NCBI RefSeq assembly: GCF_943181405.1
Contig: NZ_CALPBY010000001.1
Coordinates: forward strand, 248,001 to 312,000
Direction of reading: 5' to 3'
DNA length: 64,000 nucleotides
DNA from: Cellulosimicrobium sp. Marseille-Q4280
GTDB taxonomy: Bacteria > Actinomycetota > Actinomycetes > Actinomycetales > Cellulomonadaceae
The notes under the pieces are model-generated. The model saw only the letters and a program-made list of their open reading frames with translations. It searched no databases and was not told the origin of the DNA. Made by a program: the position numbers and the translations under genes. Below are positions 37,129 through 45,804 of this stretch, piece by piece. Position 1 is the stretch's first letter. The number at the start of each line of letters is the position of its first letter.

Positions 37129-37845
37129 TCACGCAAGAACGCCTGCGAGGGCCTCCTCGATCGGGCGGTCGCCTCCCACCAGGTCGATCACCAGGCCTGC
37201 GGTGCGCGGCTCGTGGAGCACCTCCGCGATGACGAGCGCGACGTCGTCGCGCGTGACCTCCTCGCGACCGCCACCCGCCTTGCGTCGCTTGCCTCGTGGG
37301 CGGCCCCCGTCGTCCTCGACCGGCGCGAGCGCGACGAGCCCCACGCCGGGCTCGTCGGTGAGGCGACCCGGTCGCACGACGGTCCACCGCAGGCCGTCGC
37401 GCGCGCGGAGGTCGTCCTCCGCGGCGGCCTTGGCCCGGAGGTAGGCCCAGAAGGTGTCGTCGACCCCGTCGGGGCGCTCGTCGGCCCGCGCCGCCTCCGT
37501 GCCGCGCGACGAGACCAGGACGTAGCGCTCGACCCCTGCGCGCTCGGCGGCGTCGGCGAGCAGAGCGGCCCCGGCGCGGTCGACGGTGTCCTTGCGCTCG
37601 GCGCCGCTCCCGGGCCCCGCGCCGGCGGCGAACACGACGGCGTCCGCGCCCTCCAGCTCGAACGAGACGGCGACGGCGTCGTCCTCCTCGAGGTCGACGA
37701 GAGCCACGTGCGCGCCGATCTCCGTGAGGTCCGTGATCTGCGAGGCGGAGCGGACGAACGCGACCACGTCGTCGCCGCGCTCCACCAGGGTCCGGGCCAG
37801 GCGACGGCCGACCTGGCCGTGACCTCCCGCGATGACTGTGCGCAT
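37129..37845 (-). CDS. NAD(P)-binding epimerase-like protein (atypical SDR)
   Basis: 238 residues. N-terminal Rossmann motif VIAGGHGQVGRRLARTLVERG (GxxGxxG type), then VVFAAGAGPGSG, RYVLVSSRG and AYLRAKAAAEDDLR, with Tyr and Lys spaced as in SDRs, and WTVVRPGRLTDEPG. This is the NmrA/YwnB-like group, often acting on quinones or as redox sensors. It is convergent with the ECF fusion gene. Confidence 0.9.
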   Translation of the reverse strand: MRTVIAGGHGQVGRRLARTLVERGDDVVAFVRSASQITDLTEIGAHVALVDLEEDDAVAVSFELEGADAVVFAAGAGPGSGAERKDTVDRAGAALLADAAERAGVERYVLVSSRGTEAARADERPDGVDDTFWAYLRAKAAAEDDLRARDGLRWTVVRPGRLTDEPGVGLVALAPVEDDGGRPRGKRRKAGGGREEVTRDDVALVIAEVLHEPRTAGLVIDLVGGDRPIEEALAGVLA

Positions 37846-37979
37846 GGGCCGAACGTATCGCCGCTGGGGCGCGTGTGCGCGTCGGCAGGATCTCGTGACG
37901 CGCGGGCGGGAGAGCGCTGCCGGGCCTGCGGGAGCTCACGTACCCCCACGTCGTCCCGCGGCCCGGCAGCTCGGGGTCC

Positions 37980-38666
37980 TCAGGCGGCGTCCCCCGCGCT
38001 GCCGAGGACGACGGGGGTCTGCGGGTCGAACCGGTAGCCCAGGCCGCGCACGGTCGTGATGACGTGCTCCAGGCCGAGCTTCTCCCGCAGACGACGGACG
38101 TGGACGTCGATGGTGCGGCTGCCCGCCGCGACGGCGTGGTCGCCCCAGACGGTGTCGAGCAGCTCCGCGCGCGTGACGACGCGGTGGGACGAGCGCGCGA
38201 GGTAGGAGAGCAGCTCGAGCTCGCGGTGCGTGAGGCGTGTGCGTCGTCCCTCGACGGTCACCGACCGGTCCACGGGGTCGATGACCACGCGCGGCACGGG
38301 CGACAGGGTCGCGAGCCGCTCGCGGAACGCCGCGATGTCCTGGACCGGCGAGCGCTGCCCGGCGTCGAGGGCGCGGCTGGGCTCGGCGAGGGCGAGGGCG
38401 GTGTACGTCTCGGCGCTGGGCAGCCAGTCGCGGGCGAGCTCCCCGAGGGCCTCCGCGAGCTCGACGAGCTCGGCGGCCGGCGTCTCGCCCGGTGCGGCGT
38501 CGACGCCGACGTACAGCACGAAGCCGGGGTTGCGACGGGGAGGGGTCGGGCTGATGACCCCGGGCTGTGCTGCCGGTGCCGTGCGGGGCGGGGCGCCGTG
38601 CGGCGTCGGGACGGCGGCCGCGCGAGGGTGGCGGTGCGTGGGGCGGGGTGCGGTGAGCGTGGTCAT
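37980..38666 (-). CDS. OmpR-type winged-helix regulator without receiver
   Basis: 228 residues. The C-terminal 100 residues are a Trans_reg_C winged helix (LTHRELELLSYLARSSHRVVTRAELLDTVWG; TIDVHVRRLREKLG; ITTVRGLGYRFDP). The N-terminal 110 residues are Pro/Ala-rich with a short predicted fold (GFVLYVGVDAAPG), and no receiver domain or phosphorylation Asp is present. It is probably regulated by level or by a ligand. An inverted repeat upstream (38731) may be its own operator. Confidence 0.88.
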   Translation of the reverse strand: MTTLTAPRPTHRHPRAAAVPTPHGAPPRTAPAAQPGVISPTPPRRNPGFVLYVGVDAAPGETPAAELVELAEALGELARDWLPSAETYTALALAEPSRALDAGQRSPVQDIAAFRERLATLSPVPRVVIDPVDRSVTVEGRRTRLTHRELELLSYLARSSHRVVTRAELLDTVWGDHAVAAGSRTIDVHVRRLREKLGLEHVITTVRGLGYRFDPQTPVVLGSAGDAA

Positions 38667-38730
38667 GGTGGCTCCGGGTGCGTCGGGCCGACGGCGGCAC
38701 CGGGGATCCGGCGGGTCGGCGGGTCAGGGT

Positions 38731-38757
38731 CTGAACGAGACGGGAAGGTGCGTTCAG
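38731..38757. promoter_or_regulatory. Inverted repeat upstream of the winged-helix gene
   Basis: CTGAACG (38731-38737) and CGTTCAG (38751-38757) around 13 bases, 65 bases upstream of the start codon at 38666. A candidate autoregulatory site. Confidence 0.35.
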
Positions 38758-38945
38758 GCCTGACAACAGACGCACATGACCGCTCCCGGGAGCACGCCGG
38801 ACGGCGTGCTGACGGGACGGGTCGAGGTGCTCACGAAATGCAGCATGGCAGGGCGCGGGCAGCACCGCCAAGAGCAAGCGCGGAAAGTCTCACGATCCGG
38901 GACGATATCGTCTCGCCGTGCGGGCCTCGGCGGGGTGCGGAGGGG

Positions 38946-39581
38946 TCAGACGACGCCGTACAGGCGGTCGCCCGCGTCCCCGAGGCCGGGCACGATGTAC
39001 GCCTTGTCGTTGAGGCGCTCGTCGACGGAGGCCACGACCACGTGCACGTCCACGCGGTCGCCGACGGCGGCCTGCAGCACCTGGAGGCCCTCGGGAGCGG
39101 CGAGCAGGCACACGGCCGTGACGTCACGCGCCCCGCGCGCGAAGACGTAGTCGATCGCGGCGACGAGGGTGCCGCCCGTCGCGAGCATCGGGTCGAGCAG
39201 GAACACCTGACGACCCGTGAGGTCCTCGGGGAGGCGGTTCGCGTACGTGACCGCCTCGAGGGTCTGCTCGTCGCGCTGCATGCCGAGGAAGCCGACCTCA
39301 GCGGTCGGCAGGAGCCGCGTCATGCCCTCCAGCATCCCGAGCCCCGCGCGCAGGATCGGGACGACGAGCGGACGCGGCTCCGCGAGCCGCACGCCCACCG
39401 TCGTCGTGACCGGCGTCTCGATCTCGTGCGGCTCGACCCGCACCTCGCGCGTCGCCTCGTACGCGAGGAGCGTGACGAGCTCGTCGACGAGGAGCCGGAA
39501 CGTCGGCGACGCCGTGTCCTTGTTCCGCAGGACGGTGAGCTTGTGGGCCACCAGAGGGTGGTCGGCGACGTGCAGGCGCAT
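38946..39581 (-). CDS. upp: Uracil phosphoribosyltransferase
   Basis: 211 residues from the ATG at 39581. [21 protein letters not shown] is the family start; [14 protein letters not shown], the PRPP loop [12 protein letters not shown] and the uracil-binding end [15 protein letters not shown] are all intact. It salvages uracil to UMP with PRPP. Divergent from tadA, a common pairing in actinobacteria. Confidence 0.97.
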   Translation of the reverse strand: MRLHVADHPLVAHKLTVLRNKDTASPTFRLLVDELVTLLAYEATREVRVEPHEIETPVTTTVGVRLAEPRPLVVPILRAGLGMLEGMTRLLPTAEVGFLGMQRDEQTLEAVTYANRLPEDLTGRQVFLLDPMLATGGTLVAAIDYVFARGARDVTAVCLLAAPEGLQVLQAAVGDRVDVHVVVASVDERLNDKAYIVPGLGDAGDRLYGVV

Positions 39582-39729
39582 GGCCTCCACGGTACTGGAC
39601 TGCCGGCGCGGGTCGTCAGCGTCACGTCGGTCTAGCCTGGTGGACGGCTGACACGTCCGGGACGGCTCCGGCCTGCCAGCCCCCTGCCGCTCCCTGGGGC
39701 GGCGTTCCGCCGACAGCTCCGGAGGTCCC

Positions 39730-40281
39730 GTGCCCGACGACGACCCCCACGTCGACGACGCGTCCCGCCCTGGCCTCGCCCTCCCGTGGTCCGAGGGGTC
39801 GTTCCCGCCGGCCACCCTCTCCGCCCGCCGCCAGGTGTGGGACGCGCTCATGGGGCTCGCGCTGCACGAGGCGACCCACGCCCTCGCGAGCGACGACGTG
39901 CCCGTGGGGGCGCTCGTCGTCGGGCCGGACGGGCGCCTGCTGGGAGCGGGCCGCAACCGCCGCGAGGAGACCGGCGACCCGACGGCGCACGCCGAGGTCC
40001 TCGCGCTGCGGCAGGCCGCCGCGACGCTCGGGACGTGGCGGCTCGAGGGGTGCACGCTCGTCGTGACTCTCGAGCCGTGCGTCATGTGCGCCGGGGCGCT
40101 GGTCCTGGCGCGGGTCGGGCGGCTCGTGCTCGGCGCGTGGGACCCGAAGGCCGGCGCGACGGGCTCGGTGTGGGACCTCGTGCGGGACCAGTCCGCGAAC
40201 CACGAGGTCGAGGTCGTACCGGGCGTGCGGGCGGACGAGTGCGGACAGCTCCTGCGGGACTTCTTCGGCACGCAGCGCTGA
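39730..40281 (+). CDS. tadA: tRNA-specific adenosine deaminase
   Basis: 183 residues from the GTG at 39730. Zinc ligands and proton shuttle: His87-Ala-Glu89 in TAHAEVLAL and Cys117-x2-Cys120 in [10 protein letters not shown]. It converts A34 to inosine in tRNA-Arg(ACG). An N-terminal extension of about 35 residues precedes the core. The next 240 bases hold a large cruciform-like structure. Confidence 0.94.
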   Translation: MPDDDPHVDDASRPGLALPWSEGSFPPATLSARRQVWDALMGLALHEATHALASDDVPVGALVVGPDGRLLGAGRNRREETGDPTAHAEVLALRQAAATLGTWRLEGCTLVVTLEPCVMCAGALVLARVGRLVLGAWDPKAGATGSVWDLVRDQSANHEVEVVPGVRADECGQLLRDFFGTQR

Positions 40282-40304
40282 GCGCGGGTCTCCCGTGGTT
40301 CGGG

Positions 40305-40415
40305 GTGCGCCCGGGAGGGACGACGGCGCCGGGTCTACCATCCGCGGGCCTCGTTCCTCGGCCCGCTCCCGCCAGACCCGCCACGACCCGGCGCCGTCGT
40401 CCCTCCCGGCCGCAC
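40305..40415. repeat. Structured repeat, copy 1
   Basis: Outer stem of 25 perfect base pairs (40311-40335 with 40385-40409), extended by five more pairs after one mismatch. The 49-base loop carries an inner stem (CGGGCC with GGCCCG). Unpaired segments ACCATCCGCG, TCGTTCCTCG and CCCGCCAGACCCGCCA are shared with copy 2 at 41776. It lies between the convergent tadA and sirtuin genes. Confidence 0.75.
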
Positions 40416-40520
40416 CGCTGTCTTCTCGCCGCAGCGCGTGGGCCTTCTCGCCTCAGCGCGTGAGCGTCTTCGTGGCGGCGGGTCGGCGTGAGGTCGGGGC
40501 GTCCGTCCGGCGGGACGGCG

Positions 40521-41519
40521 TCAGGTCAGGGCGTCCGCCAGAGCGGTGAGGGTCTCGGAGACGCCGGCCTCGACCTTGAGCGTCGCGAGGGGGTCGCCGC
40601 GGGTGGTGCCGCGGTTCACGATGACGACCGGCTTGCCGTCCTTCGCCGCGTGCCGCACGAACCGGAGGCCGCTCATCACCGTGAGCGACGACCCCGCGAC
40701 GAGCAGCGCGTCGCCCGCGTCGACGAGCGCGTACGCGCGCTCCACGCGCTCGCGCGGCACGTTCTCGCCGAAGTAGACGATCTCCGGCTTGAGGACGCCG
40801 CCGCAGAACTCGCACGGCGCGGGCCGGAAGTGCGACGTTCGCTCGATCACGGCGTCGGCGTCCGGCGCGATCTCGACGTCGCCCACGTCGCCGATCGACT
40901 CGAGGAAGCCCGGGTTGAGCGCCGAGAGACGCTCCGCGAGGTGCTCGCGCGAGACCACGCGCCCGCACTGCAGGCAGATCACGCGGTCGTAGCGGCCGTG
41001 CAGGTCGATGACGTTGCGGCTGCCCGCGTCCTCGTGCAGCAGGTCGACGTTCTGCGTGATGAGACCGACGAGCACGCCCGCCTCCTCGAGGCGCACGAGC
41101 GCGCGGTGCCCCGCGTTGGGGTGCGTGCGGTGCACGTGCTGCCAGCCGACGTGGTTACGGGCCCAGTAGTGCCGGCGGAACGCCTCGTCCTGCACGAACT
41201 GCTGGTACGTCATGGGATTGCGGGGCGGCGAGTCGGGACCGCGGTAGTCGGGGATGCCCGAGTCGGTCGACACGCCCGCGCCGGTCAGCGCCGTGACGCG
41301 CAGGCCCCGCAGCAGCTCCGCCGCGTCCGTGACGGTCCCCGTGCGCGGTGCCGGGCCCGGGCCCGACGGCGGCGGCTGGCTCGGCCGCCACGTGAGCCTC
41401 GACGAGACCGTCGGGACGGGTGACGGCGGCGACGGCGGCACGTCGGCGGCGGAGGTCGCGACGTGCGCGGGGGAGGTGGTGGGGGCTGTCTGTGTCGGGT
41501 CAGGAGTCGGGTCGGGCAC
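40521..41519 (-). CDS. NAD-dependent protein deacylase (sirtuin)
   Basis: 332 residues if started at the GTG at 41519; the frame stays open to an ATG at 41798. The SIR2 core begins near residue 80: VTALTGAGVSTDSGIPDYRGPDS, TQNVDLLHEDAG, catalytic His in IDLHGRYDRV, zinc Cys pairs CLQC and CEFC, and VNRGTTRGD. It removes acyl groups from lysine using NAD. The first 75 residues are Pro/Thr-rich. With the longer start they would include seven heptads of the TAVLPRA type encoded by the 21-bp array; I consider that unlikely. Confidence 0.92.
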   Translation of the reverse strand: MPDPTPDPTQTAPTTSPAHVATSAADVPPSPPSPVPTVSSRLTWRPSQPPPSGPGPAPRTGTVTDAAELLRGLRVTALTGAGVSTDSGIPDYRGPDSPPRNPMTYQQFVQDEAFRRHYWARNHVGWQHVHRTHPNAGHRALVRLEEAGVLVGLITQNVDLLHEDAGSRNVIDLHGRYDRVICLQCGRVVSREHLAERLSALNPGFLESIGDVGDVEIAPDADAVIERTSHFRPAPCEFCGGVLKPEIVYFGENVPRERVERAYALVDAGDALLVAGSSLTVMSGLRFVRHAAKDGKPVVIVNRGTTRGDPLATLKVEAGVSETLTALADALT

Positions 41520-41591
41520 GCTTCCACGGTACGACGGTCCTGCGGGACCGGGTGTTCGGCACCGTGCGTCGAGGCTGGCGGCGCCGCCGTC

Positions 41592-41738
41592 GCGAGGTAG
41601 TAACGCGGTCGTGCGAGGTAGTACCGCGGTCGCGCGGGGTAGTACCGCGGTTGCGCGGGGTAGTACCGCGGTTGCGCGGGGTAGTACCGCGGTTGCGCGA
41701 GGTAGTACCGCGGTCAGGCGGGGTAGTACCGCGGTCGT
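41592..41738. repeat. Tandem array of seven 21-bp units
   Basis: Seven consecutive 21-bp units without spacers. The shared core is GGTAGTACCGCGGT, which contains the palindromes GGTA-G-TACC and ACCGCGGT. The three central units are identical; the outer ones differ at two to four positions. The array lies just upstream of the sirtuin gene. Confidence 0.9.
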
Positions 41739-41775
41739 TGTGCCCGACGGCGTGTGGTCGCCTGGCGTGTCGGGG

Positions 41776-41857
41776 GGTGGGAGCGCCGCGTCGACCATCC
41801 GCGCCGTTCGTCCCTCGCGACGGACCCGCCAGACCCGCCACGACGCGGCGCCCCACC
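41776..41857. repeat. Structured repeat, copy 2
   Basis: Outer stem of 17 pairs with one bulged A (41776-41793 with 41841-41857) and a 47-base loop with an inner CCGT/ACGG stem. The unpaired segments are nearly the same as in copy 1 (40305-40415), while the stem sequences differ and remain paired. It lies between the 21-bp array and the inverted 20-bp array. Confidence 0.7.
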
Positions 41858-41900
41858 TACTCCTCCTGGTATCGCTTCACCCTGGTCTGTGGTCACGTTG

Positions 41901-41980
41901 ACCCCGGTACTACCTCGTGTGACCGGGTACTACCTCGCGTGACCGGGTACTACCTCGCGTGACTGCGGTACTACTTCGCG
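41901..41980. repeat. Four 20-bp units in inverted orientation
   Basis: Four 20-bp units with core GGTACTACCTCGCG, the reverse complement of the GCGAGGTAGTACC part of the 21-bp units at 41592. The two arrays can therefore pair with each other. The rest of 41520-41986 has no supported gene. Confidence 0.85.
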
Positions 41981-41986
41981 GGGTCG

Positions 41987-44005
41987 TCAGGAGGTGGTGG
42001 TCGCGTCGTCGTCGGTGTCCGGTGTCGTGTCGTCGCGGCGGCCGCCTCCCATCCCTCCGCCCATGCCGCCGCCCGACCACTCGCCGGCGGTCACGGGGGT
42101 CGAGGCGCTGCCGGTGGTGACGGTGTAGGACTCGCCGGTCGTCACGTCGGCCGAGGAGAAGACGACGTTCGAGGTGTCCTTCGTGACCGTGTACGTGACG
42201 AGATCGGAGCCGTCGGGGGCCGAGATCGTCACCGTGTCGCCGGCGCTCGCGGTGACGTCCGTCGCGAGCCAGCCCTGTGCGGAGTCGGTGGACGGGGCGA
42301 CCGCCATGCCCGAGCTGCCGGCGGCGAGGAGCGTGCCGCCGGAGACGGCGAACGTGCCACCGACGTCGAGCGCACCGTTGCCATCGTTCGTCGGGCCGTT
42401 GACGACCGTGTCGCCGCCGGAGATCGTCAGCGTGCCGTTCGAGTCGAGCCCGTCACCGCCCGCGTCGACCGCGAGGGTGCCGCCGGAGATCGTCAGCGTC
42501 GAGCCGTCGTCCTGCTCCATCCCGCCGGCCCCGCCACCCTGAGGCATGCGGCCACCCGTGCCGCCGCCCTGCGGCATCTCGCCGTCGGTCGGCGGTTCGG
42601 GCATCTGGCCGTCGGCCGGCATCTCGGGCGGGGTGCCGCCGTCCGCCGGTGCGCCCTCGGGCGGGGTGGGCGTCGCGCTGTCGGTGCCCGGGGGCACCTG
42701 GTCCTGTGTGCCCGACGCCGTGGCGTCGCCCCGGTCGGTCGTCGTGCCCTCGGTCGTCGTGGTCGACCCGACGGTCGCGTTGAGGCCGTCGTCGCTCGCG
42801 GTGACGTCGACCGTCCCGCCGCTGACCGTGATGTCGGCGCCCTCGACGCCCTCGACCGACGTGAGGACGGTGAGGTCGCCGCCCGCGAGGGTGACGTCGC
42901 CGTCGGCGTGCACGCCGTCGTCGCCGCTCGACAGCTCGACCGTCCCGCCGGACACCGACACGGCGCCGTCCGAGTGCACGCCGTCGTCCGCGGCGTCGAC
43001 CGTCACGTCCGCGTCGTCGCCGACGACCACGCCGACATCTCCCTTCAGGCCCTTGGCGGACGCGTCCTCCGCGACGGCCTCGCCTGCGCCCCCGGCGGTG
43101 GTCACGTCGACCGTCCCACCGGAGACGACGACGTCCGTGACGGACTGGACCCCGTCGTCGCCGGACGCGATCCGGATCGTCCCGCCGCGCACGTCGACGA
43201 AGCCGAGCGTCTCGTCGGCGTCCTCCGTGGACTTCAGCCCGTCGGCCGCGGCGGTCACGTCGAGCGTCCCTCCCGTGACGACGAGGTAGTCCTTGCCGCG
43301 CACGCCGTCGTCGCCCGCGTCGACCGTGAGGTCGCCGCCCGCGATGACGAGGCCGTCCTTCGAGACGATGCCGTCGTTCGCCGCGGACGTCACGCTCAGC
43401 GCGCCGGAGCCACCGATCACGAGGTCGCTCGTCGAGAACAGCGCGCCGTCCGGCTCGGAGTCCGCGTCCTGGCCGGAGTAGGTCGCGGCGTCCGTGAGGC
43501 GGTTCGTCGAGCCGTCGGCGAGGACCACGGCGACCTTCTCCGCGTCCTGGACGTCCAGCGCGGCGTTGGCCGTGGCGCTGACGTCGGCGCCGTCGAGCAC
43601 GACCTGGACGAGCCCGTCGTCGGCGGTGTCCACGACGAACTGGCCGTCGAGCGTCCCGCTCAGCACGTACGTGCCGGGCGCGGTGATCGTCACGGTCGAG
43701 CCGTCGACGCTCACGCCCTCGCTCGACCCGCCCTCGACCGACGCGGTGTCGCCGTCGAGCACCACGGTGACGGCAGAGCTCGCGTCGTACGCGAGGTCGG
43801 TGTCGTCCGCGGTCACCTCGGTGTTGTCGGCGCGGGCCTCGTCCGGGGTCAGCCCGGCGACGGCCGTCGAGGCGACGGTCGTGGTGGTCGTGGATCCTGC
43901 CGTGGTGGACCCGGTGCTCGCCGAGCCGCCCGGCACGGAGCAGCCGGCGAGGACCGCGGCGGCCGCGGCGGCGGTGAGGTAGGTCAGAGGGCGGCGGATA
44001 CGCAT
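41987..44005 (-). CDS. Lipoprotein with Cthe_2159-type beta-helix (carbohydrate-binding)
   Basis: 672 residues from the ATG at 44005, which overlaps the stop of the VTC gene. The lipobox is LAGC after a hydrophobic signal (LTYLTAAAAAAVLAGC). A Ser/Thr-rich linker leads to a long run of parallel beta-helix coils with SGGTVDVT and DDGVHADGDV style repeats. This is the DUF4353/Cthe_2159 family, whose type member binds acidic and cellulosic polysaccharides. A Pro/Gly/Met-rich segment (PPEMPADGQMPEPP) interrupts the coils, and the C-terminus ends GGGMGGGMGGGRR. Probably exposed on the outer face of the membrane. Confidence 0.88.
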   Translation of the reverse strand: MRIRRPLTYLTAAAAAAVLAGCSVPGGSASTGSTTAGSTTTTTVASTAVAGLTPDEARADNTEVTADDTDLAYDASSAVTVVLDGDTASVEGGSSEGVSVDGSTVTITAPGTYVLSGTLDGQFVVDTADDGLVQVVLDGADVSATANAALDVQDAEKVAVVLADGSTNRLTDAATYSGQDADSEPDGALFSTSDLVIGGSGALSVTSAANDGIVSKDGLVIAGGDLTVDAGDDGVRGKDYLVVTGGTLDVTAAADGLKSTEDADETLGFVDVRGGTIRIASGDDGVQSVTDVVVSGGTVDVTTAGGAGEAVAEDASAKGLKGDVGVVVGDDADVTVDAADDGVHSDGAVSVSGGTVELSSGDDGVHADGDVTLAGGDLTVLTSVEGVEGADITVSGGTVDVTASDDGLNATVGSTTTTEGTTTDRGDATASGTQDQVPPGTDSATPTPPEGAPADGGTPPEMPADGQMPEPPTDGEMPQGGGTGGRMPQGGGAGGMEQDDGSTLTISGGTLAVDAGGDGLDSNGTLTISGGDTVVNGPTNDGNGALDVGGTFAVSGGTLLAAGSSGMAVAPSTDSAQGWLATDVTASAGDTVTISAPDGSDLVTYTVTKDTSNVVFSSADVTTGESYTVTTGSASTPVTAGEWSGGGMGGGMGGGRRDDTTPDTDDDATTTS

Positions 44006-44952
44006 CAGAGGCTCCTGTCGTCGTGCCCGCGCGTGCGGGTGGGGGTCGTGGGGTCGTGGTCGGCCGGCGCGAGGGCCGCGCACGAGACCGTGGAAGAGGG
44101 CTCGGTGAGGTGGCGGCGGATGACGCGACGCCACGGGCCGTCGGGGAGGTCCGGCCGCAGGAGCGCCATCCCCGTGCCGTACTTGGAGATCCGCTCGGGC
44201 CGGTGGCCGTGCCGCCACAGCAGCCGGTCGAGGCCCGACGGCGTGGAGCCGCCCTTCGTCTCGACGATCACCAGGTGCGGCACCGCCCGCGTGGCGGGTG
44301 CGCCGTCGGGCAGGGTGGCGAGCTCCCACGCGAGCCCGGTGTCGACCGTGGCGCGCGCGCCGCCGTCGGGCCCGGGGAGGTGCAGGGTGGTGCGGCGGTA
44401 GCGGGAGACGAGGCCGGGCGCGAGGCGCAGGTGCGACGCGGACGGCACGCCCTCGTGGGCGAGGGTCTTGGCGACGAAGGCGTCTCCCTCGCCCAGCGTC
44501 GCCGGATCCTCGGGGTGCGGCTCGCGCTGCTTGAGCGTCACGCCGCGCGCGGCGCGCGTCTTGACCTCGAGGAAGCTCTGCCCGGAGTCGAGGTAGGTCC
44601 GGGTGCGGACCTTGAAGCGGCGCCGGCGGCGCGTCGCGGTGAGGTGGAACGACACGAGGTCCGGGGTGTCGAAGTAGACCGACTCGTAGCCGAACTGGCG
44701 CTCGCCGTCGATCTGCAGGACCCGGGCGTCGCCCGTGGTGACGAGACCGCCCAGGACGGCGACGGCGTCGTCCACGGTGAGGACGTACTTCCGGTCGACC
44801 CGGGCGAGGAGCGCCGCGGACGTCACGAGCTCGTCGAGGCCGACGGCGTCGAGCGGGTGGAGGGCGTCGCGGACTCGCCTGTGCGCGGTCGGGGCCCCGG
44901 GGACCGCGCGCGCGGTGGTCGAGGACCCGGTGGTCACGGTCGCGGCGGTCAC
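44005..44952 (-). CDS. VTC-domain protein (polyphosphate polymerase-like)
   Basis: 315 residues from the GTG at 44952. VTC tunnel motifs: LLARVDRKYVLT, YESVYFDTPDLVSFH, RRRRFKVRTRTYLDSG, SFLEVKTRAARG and LVIVETKGG, with basic and acidic residues alternating as in the yeast Vtc4 polymerase core. A bacterial member would be cytoplasmic or membrane-associated and may make polyphosphate or bind nucleotides. The gene overlaps both neighbours (DUF4956 upstream, lipoprotein downstream), so the three are one translation unit. Confidence 0.88.
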   Translation of the reverse strand: MTAATVTTGSSTTARAVPGAPTAHRRVRDALHPLDAVGLDELVTSAALLARVDRKYVLTVDDAVAVLGGLVTTGDARVLQIDGERQFGYESVYFDTPDLVSFHLTATRRRRRFKVRTRTYLDSGQSFLEVKTRAARGVTLKQREPHPEDPATLGEGDAFVAKTLAHEGVPSASHLRLAPGLVSRYRRTTLHLPGPDGGARATVDTGLAWELATLPDGAPATRAVPHLVIVETKGGSTPSGLDRLLWRHGHRPERISKYGTGMALLRPDLPDGPWRRVIRRHLTEPSSTVSCAALAPADHDPTTPTRTRGHDDRSL

Positions 44953-45602
44953 GCCGGCACCTCCACGCGCTCGCCGGGCGGGAGCGGCGTGGGCGGTGCG
45001 GTCGTGGCGACCTCGGGGACCGCCAGGTCCGCGTGGTGGCCGGTCGGGCGACGTGCGTCGCGGCGGGCGTCGTAGCGGACGTCGACCCACGTGGTGTCGT
45101 TGACGAGGTCGACGCGCTGGACGCTCGCGCCGCGCACCCGTGCACCGAGCAGGTCCTCGACGTGGGCGACGAGGGCGTCCTCGTCGAGGAACGCGCGGTC
45201 CAGGACCATGCTCTGGGAGCGGGACCGGCGCAGGACGCGGGGGTGGTCGACGACGGCGATGACCGCCAGGACGAGGGCCGTGCCCGCGACGGAGAGCCAG
45301 CCGGTGGTGGCGCCGAGCCCGCCGAGCAGGCCGATCGCGAGCGCGGCGAAGTAGTAGGCGACCTCGGTCTGCGACAGCTCGGTGGAGCGCAGCCGGATGA
45401 TCGACAGGACGCCGAAGAGCCCGAGGCCGAGCCCGGCGCCGACGGTGCTGGTGGCGAGCGTCGCGGCGACGGCCAGGACCCCGACGTTCACCCCGAGGTA
45501 CGCGACGACGAGGTCGCGGCGCCGGTGGCGCGGGTGGTAGAGGCCGAAGGCGAGGACCGTCACGGCGACGAGGTCGACGACGTAGAGGAGTGGCTGGGAC
45601 AC
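44949..45602 (-). CDS. DUF4956 membrane protein
   Basis: 217 residues from the GTG at 45602, with GGAG seven bases ahead; the longer frame to 45776 lacks a good start. Four membrane helices (LLYVVDLVAVTVLAFGLY; YLGVNVGVLAVAATLA; GLFGVLSIIRLRSTELSQ; YYFAALAIGLLGGLGAT). The conserved FGVLSIIRLRSTEL marks DUF4956, which is encoded with VTC-domain proteins in many bacteria. The C-terminal 90 residues are a cytoplasmic ferredoxin-like domain. Confidence 0.9.
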   Translation of the reverse strand: MSQPLLYVVDLVAVTVLAFGLYHPRHRRRDLVVAYLGVNVGVLAVAATLATSTVGAGLGLGLFGVLSIIRLRSTELSQTEVAYYFAALAIGLLGGLGATTGWLSVAGTALVLAVIAVVDHPRVLRRSRSQSMVLDRAFLDEDALVAHVEDLLGARVRGASVQRVDLVNDTTWVDVRYDARRDARRPTGHHADLAVPEVATTAPPTPLPPGERVEVPA

Positions 45603-45804
45603 GAGGCGGCTCCGGGGCCGGGGCGCTGAGCGCGGTGGTTGCTGACCCGTCCATTCCGCCGCTCGCCGCTGTGAGCCTGCTGTGCGAGGCACAGGACGCG
45701 TGTATGAGTCCTGTTCGCTCGCCGCGTCGCCGGGGTTCACCGGAGCGTGGCGCCGGTCGGCTGTGACCCGCGCCATGCGTCGGGCGCCCGGAGCGCCCAG
45801 GAAG

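Noticed and set aside
41592-41738. CRISPR array
   Set aside because: Units are 21 bp and contiguous with no spacers, and no cas genes are nearby.
40521-41798. Annotating the sirtuin from the ATG at 41798
   Set aside because: It would translate the tandem repeats and lacks a ribosome site; kept only as an alternative.
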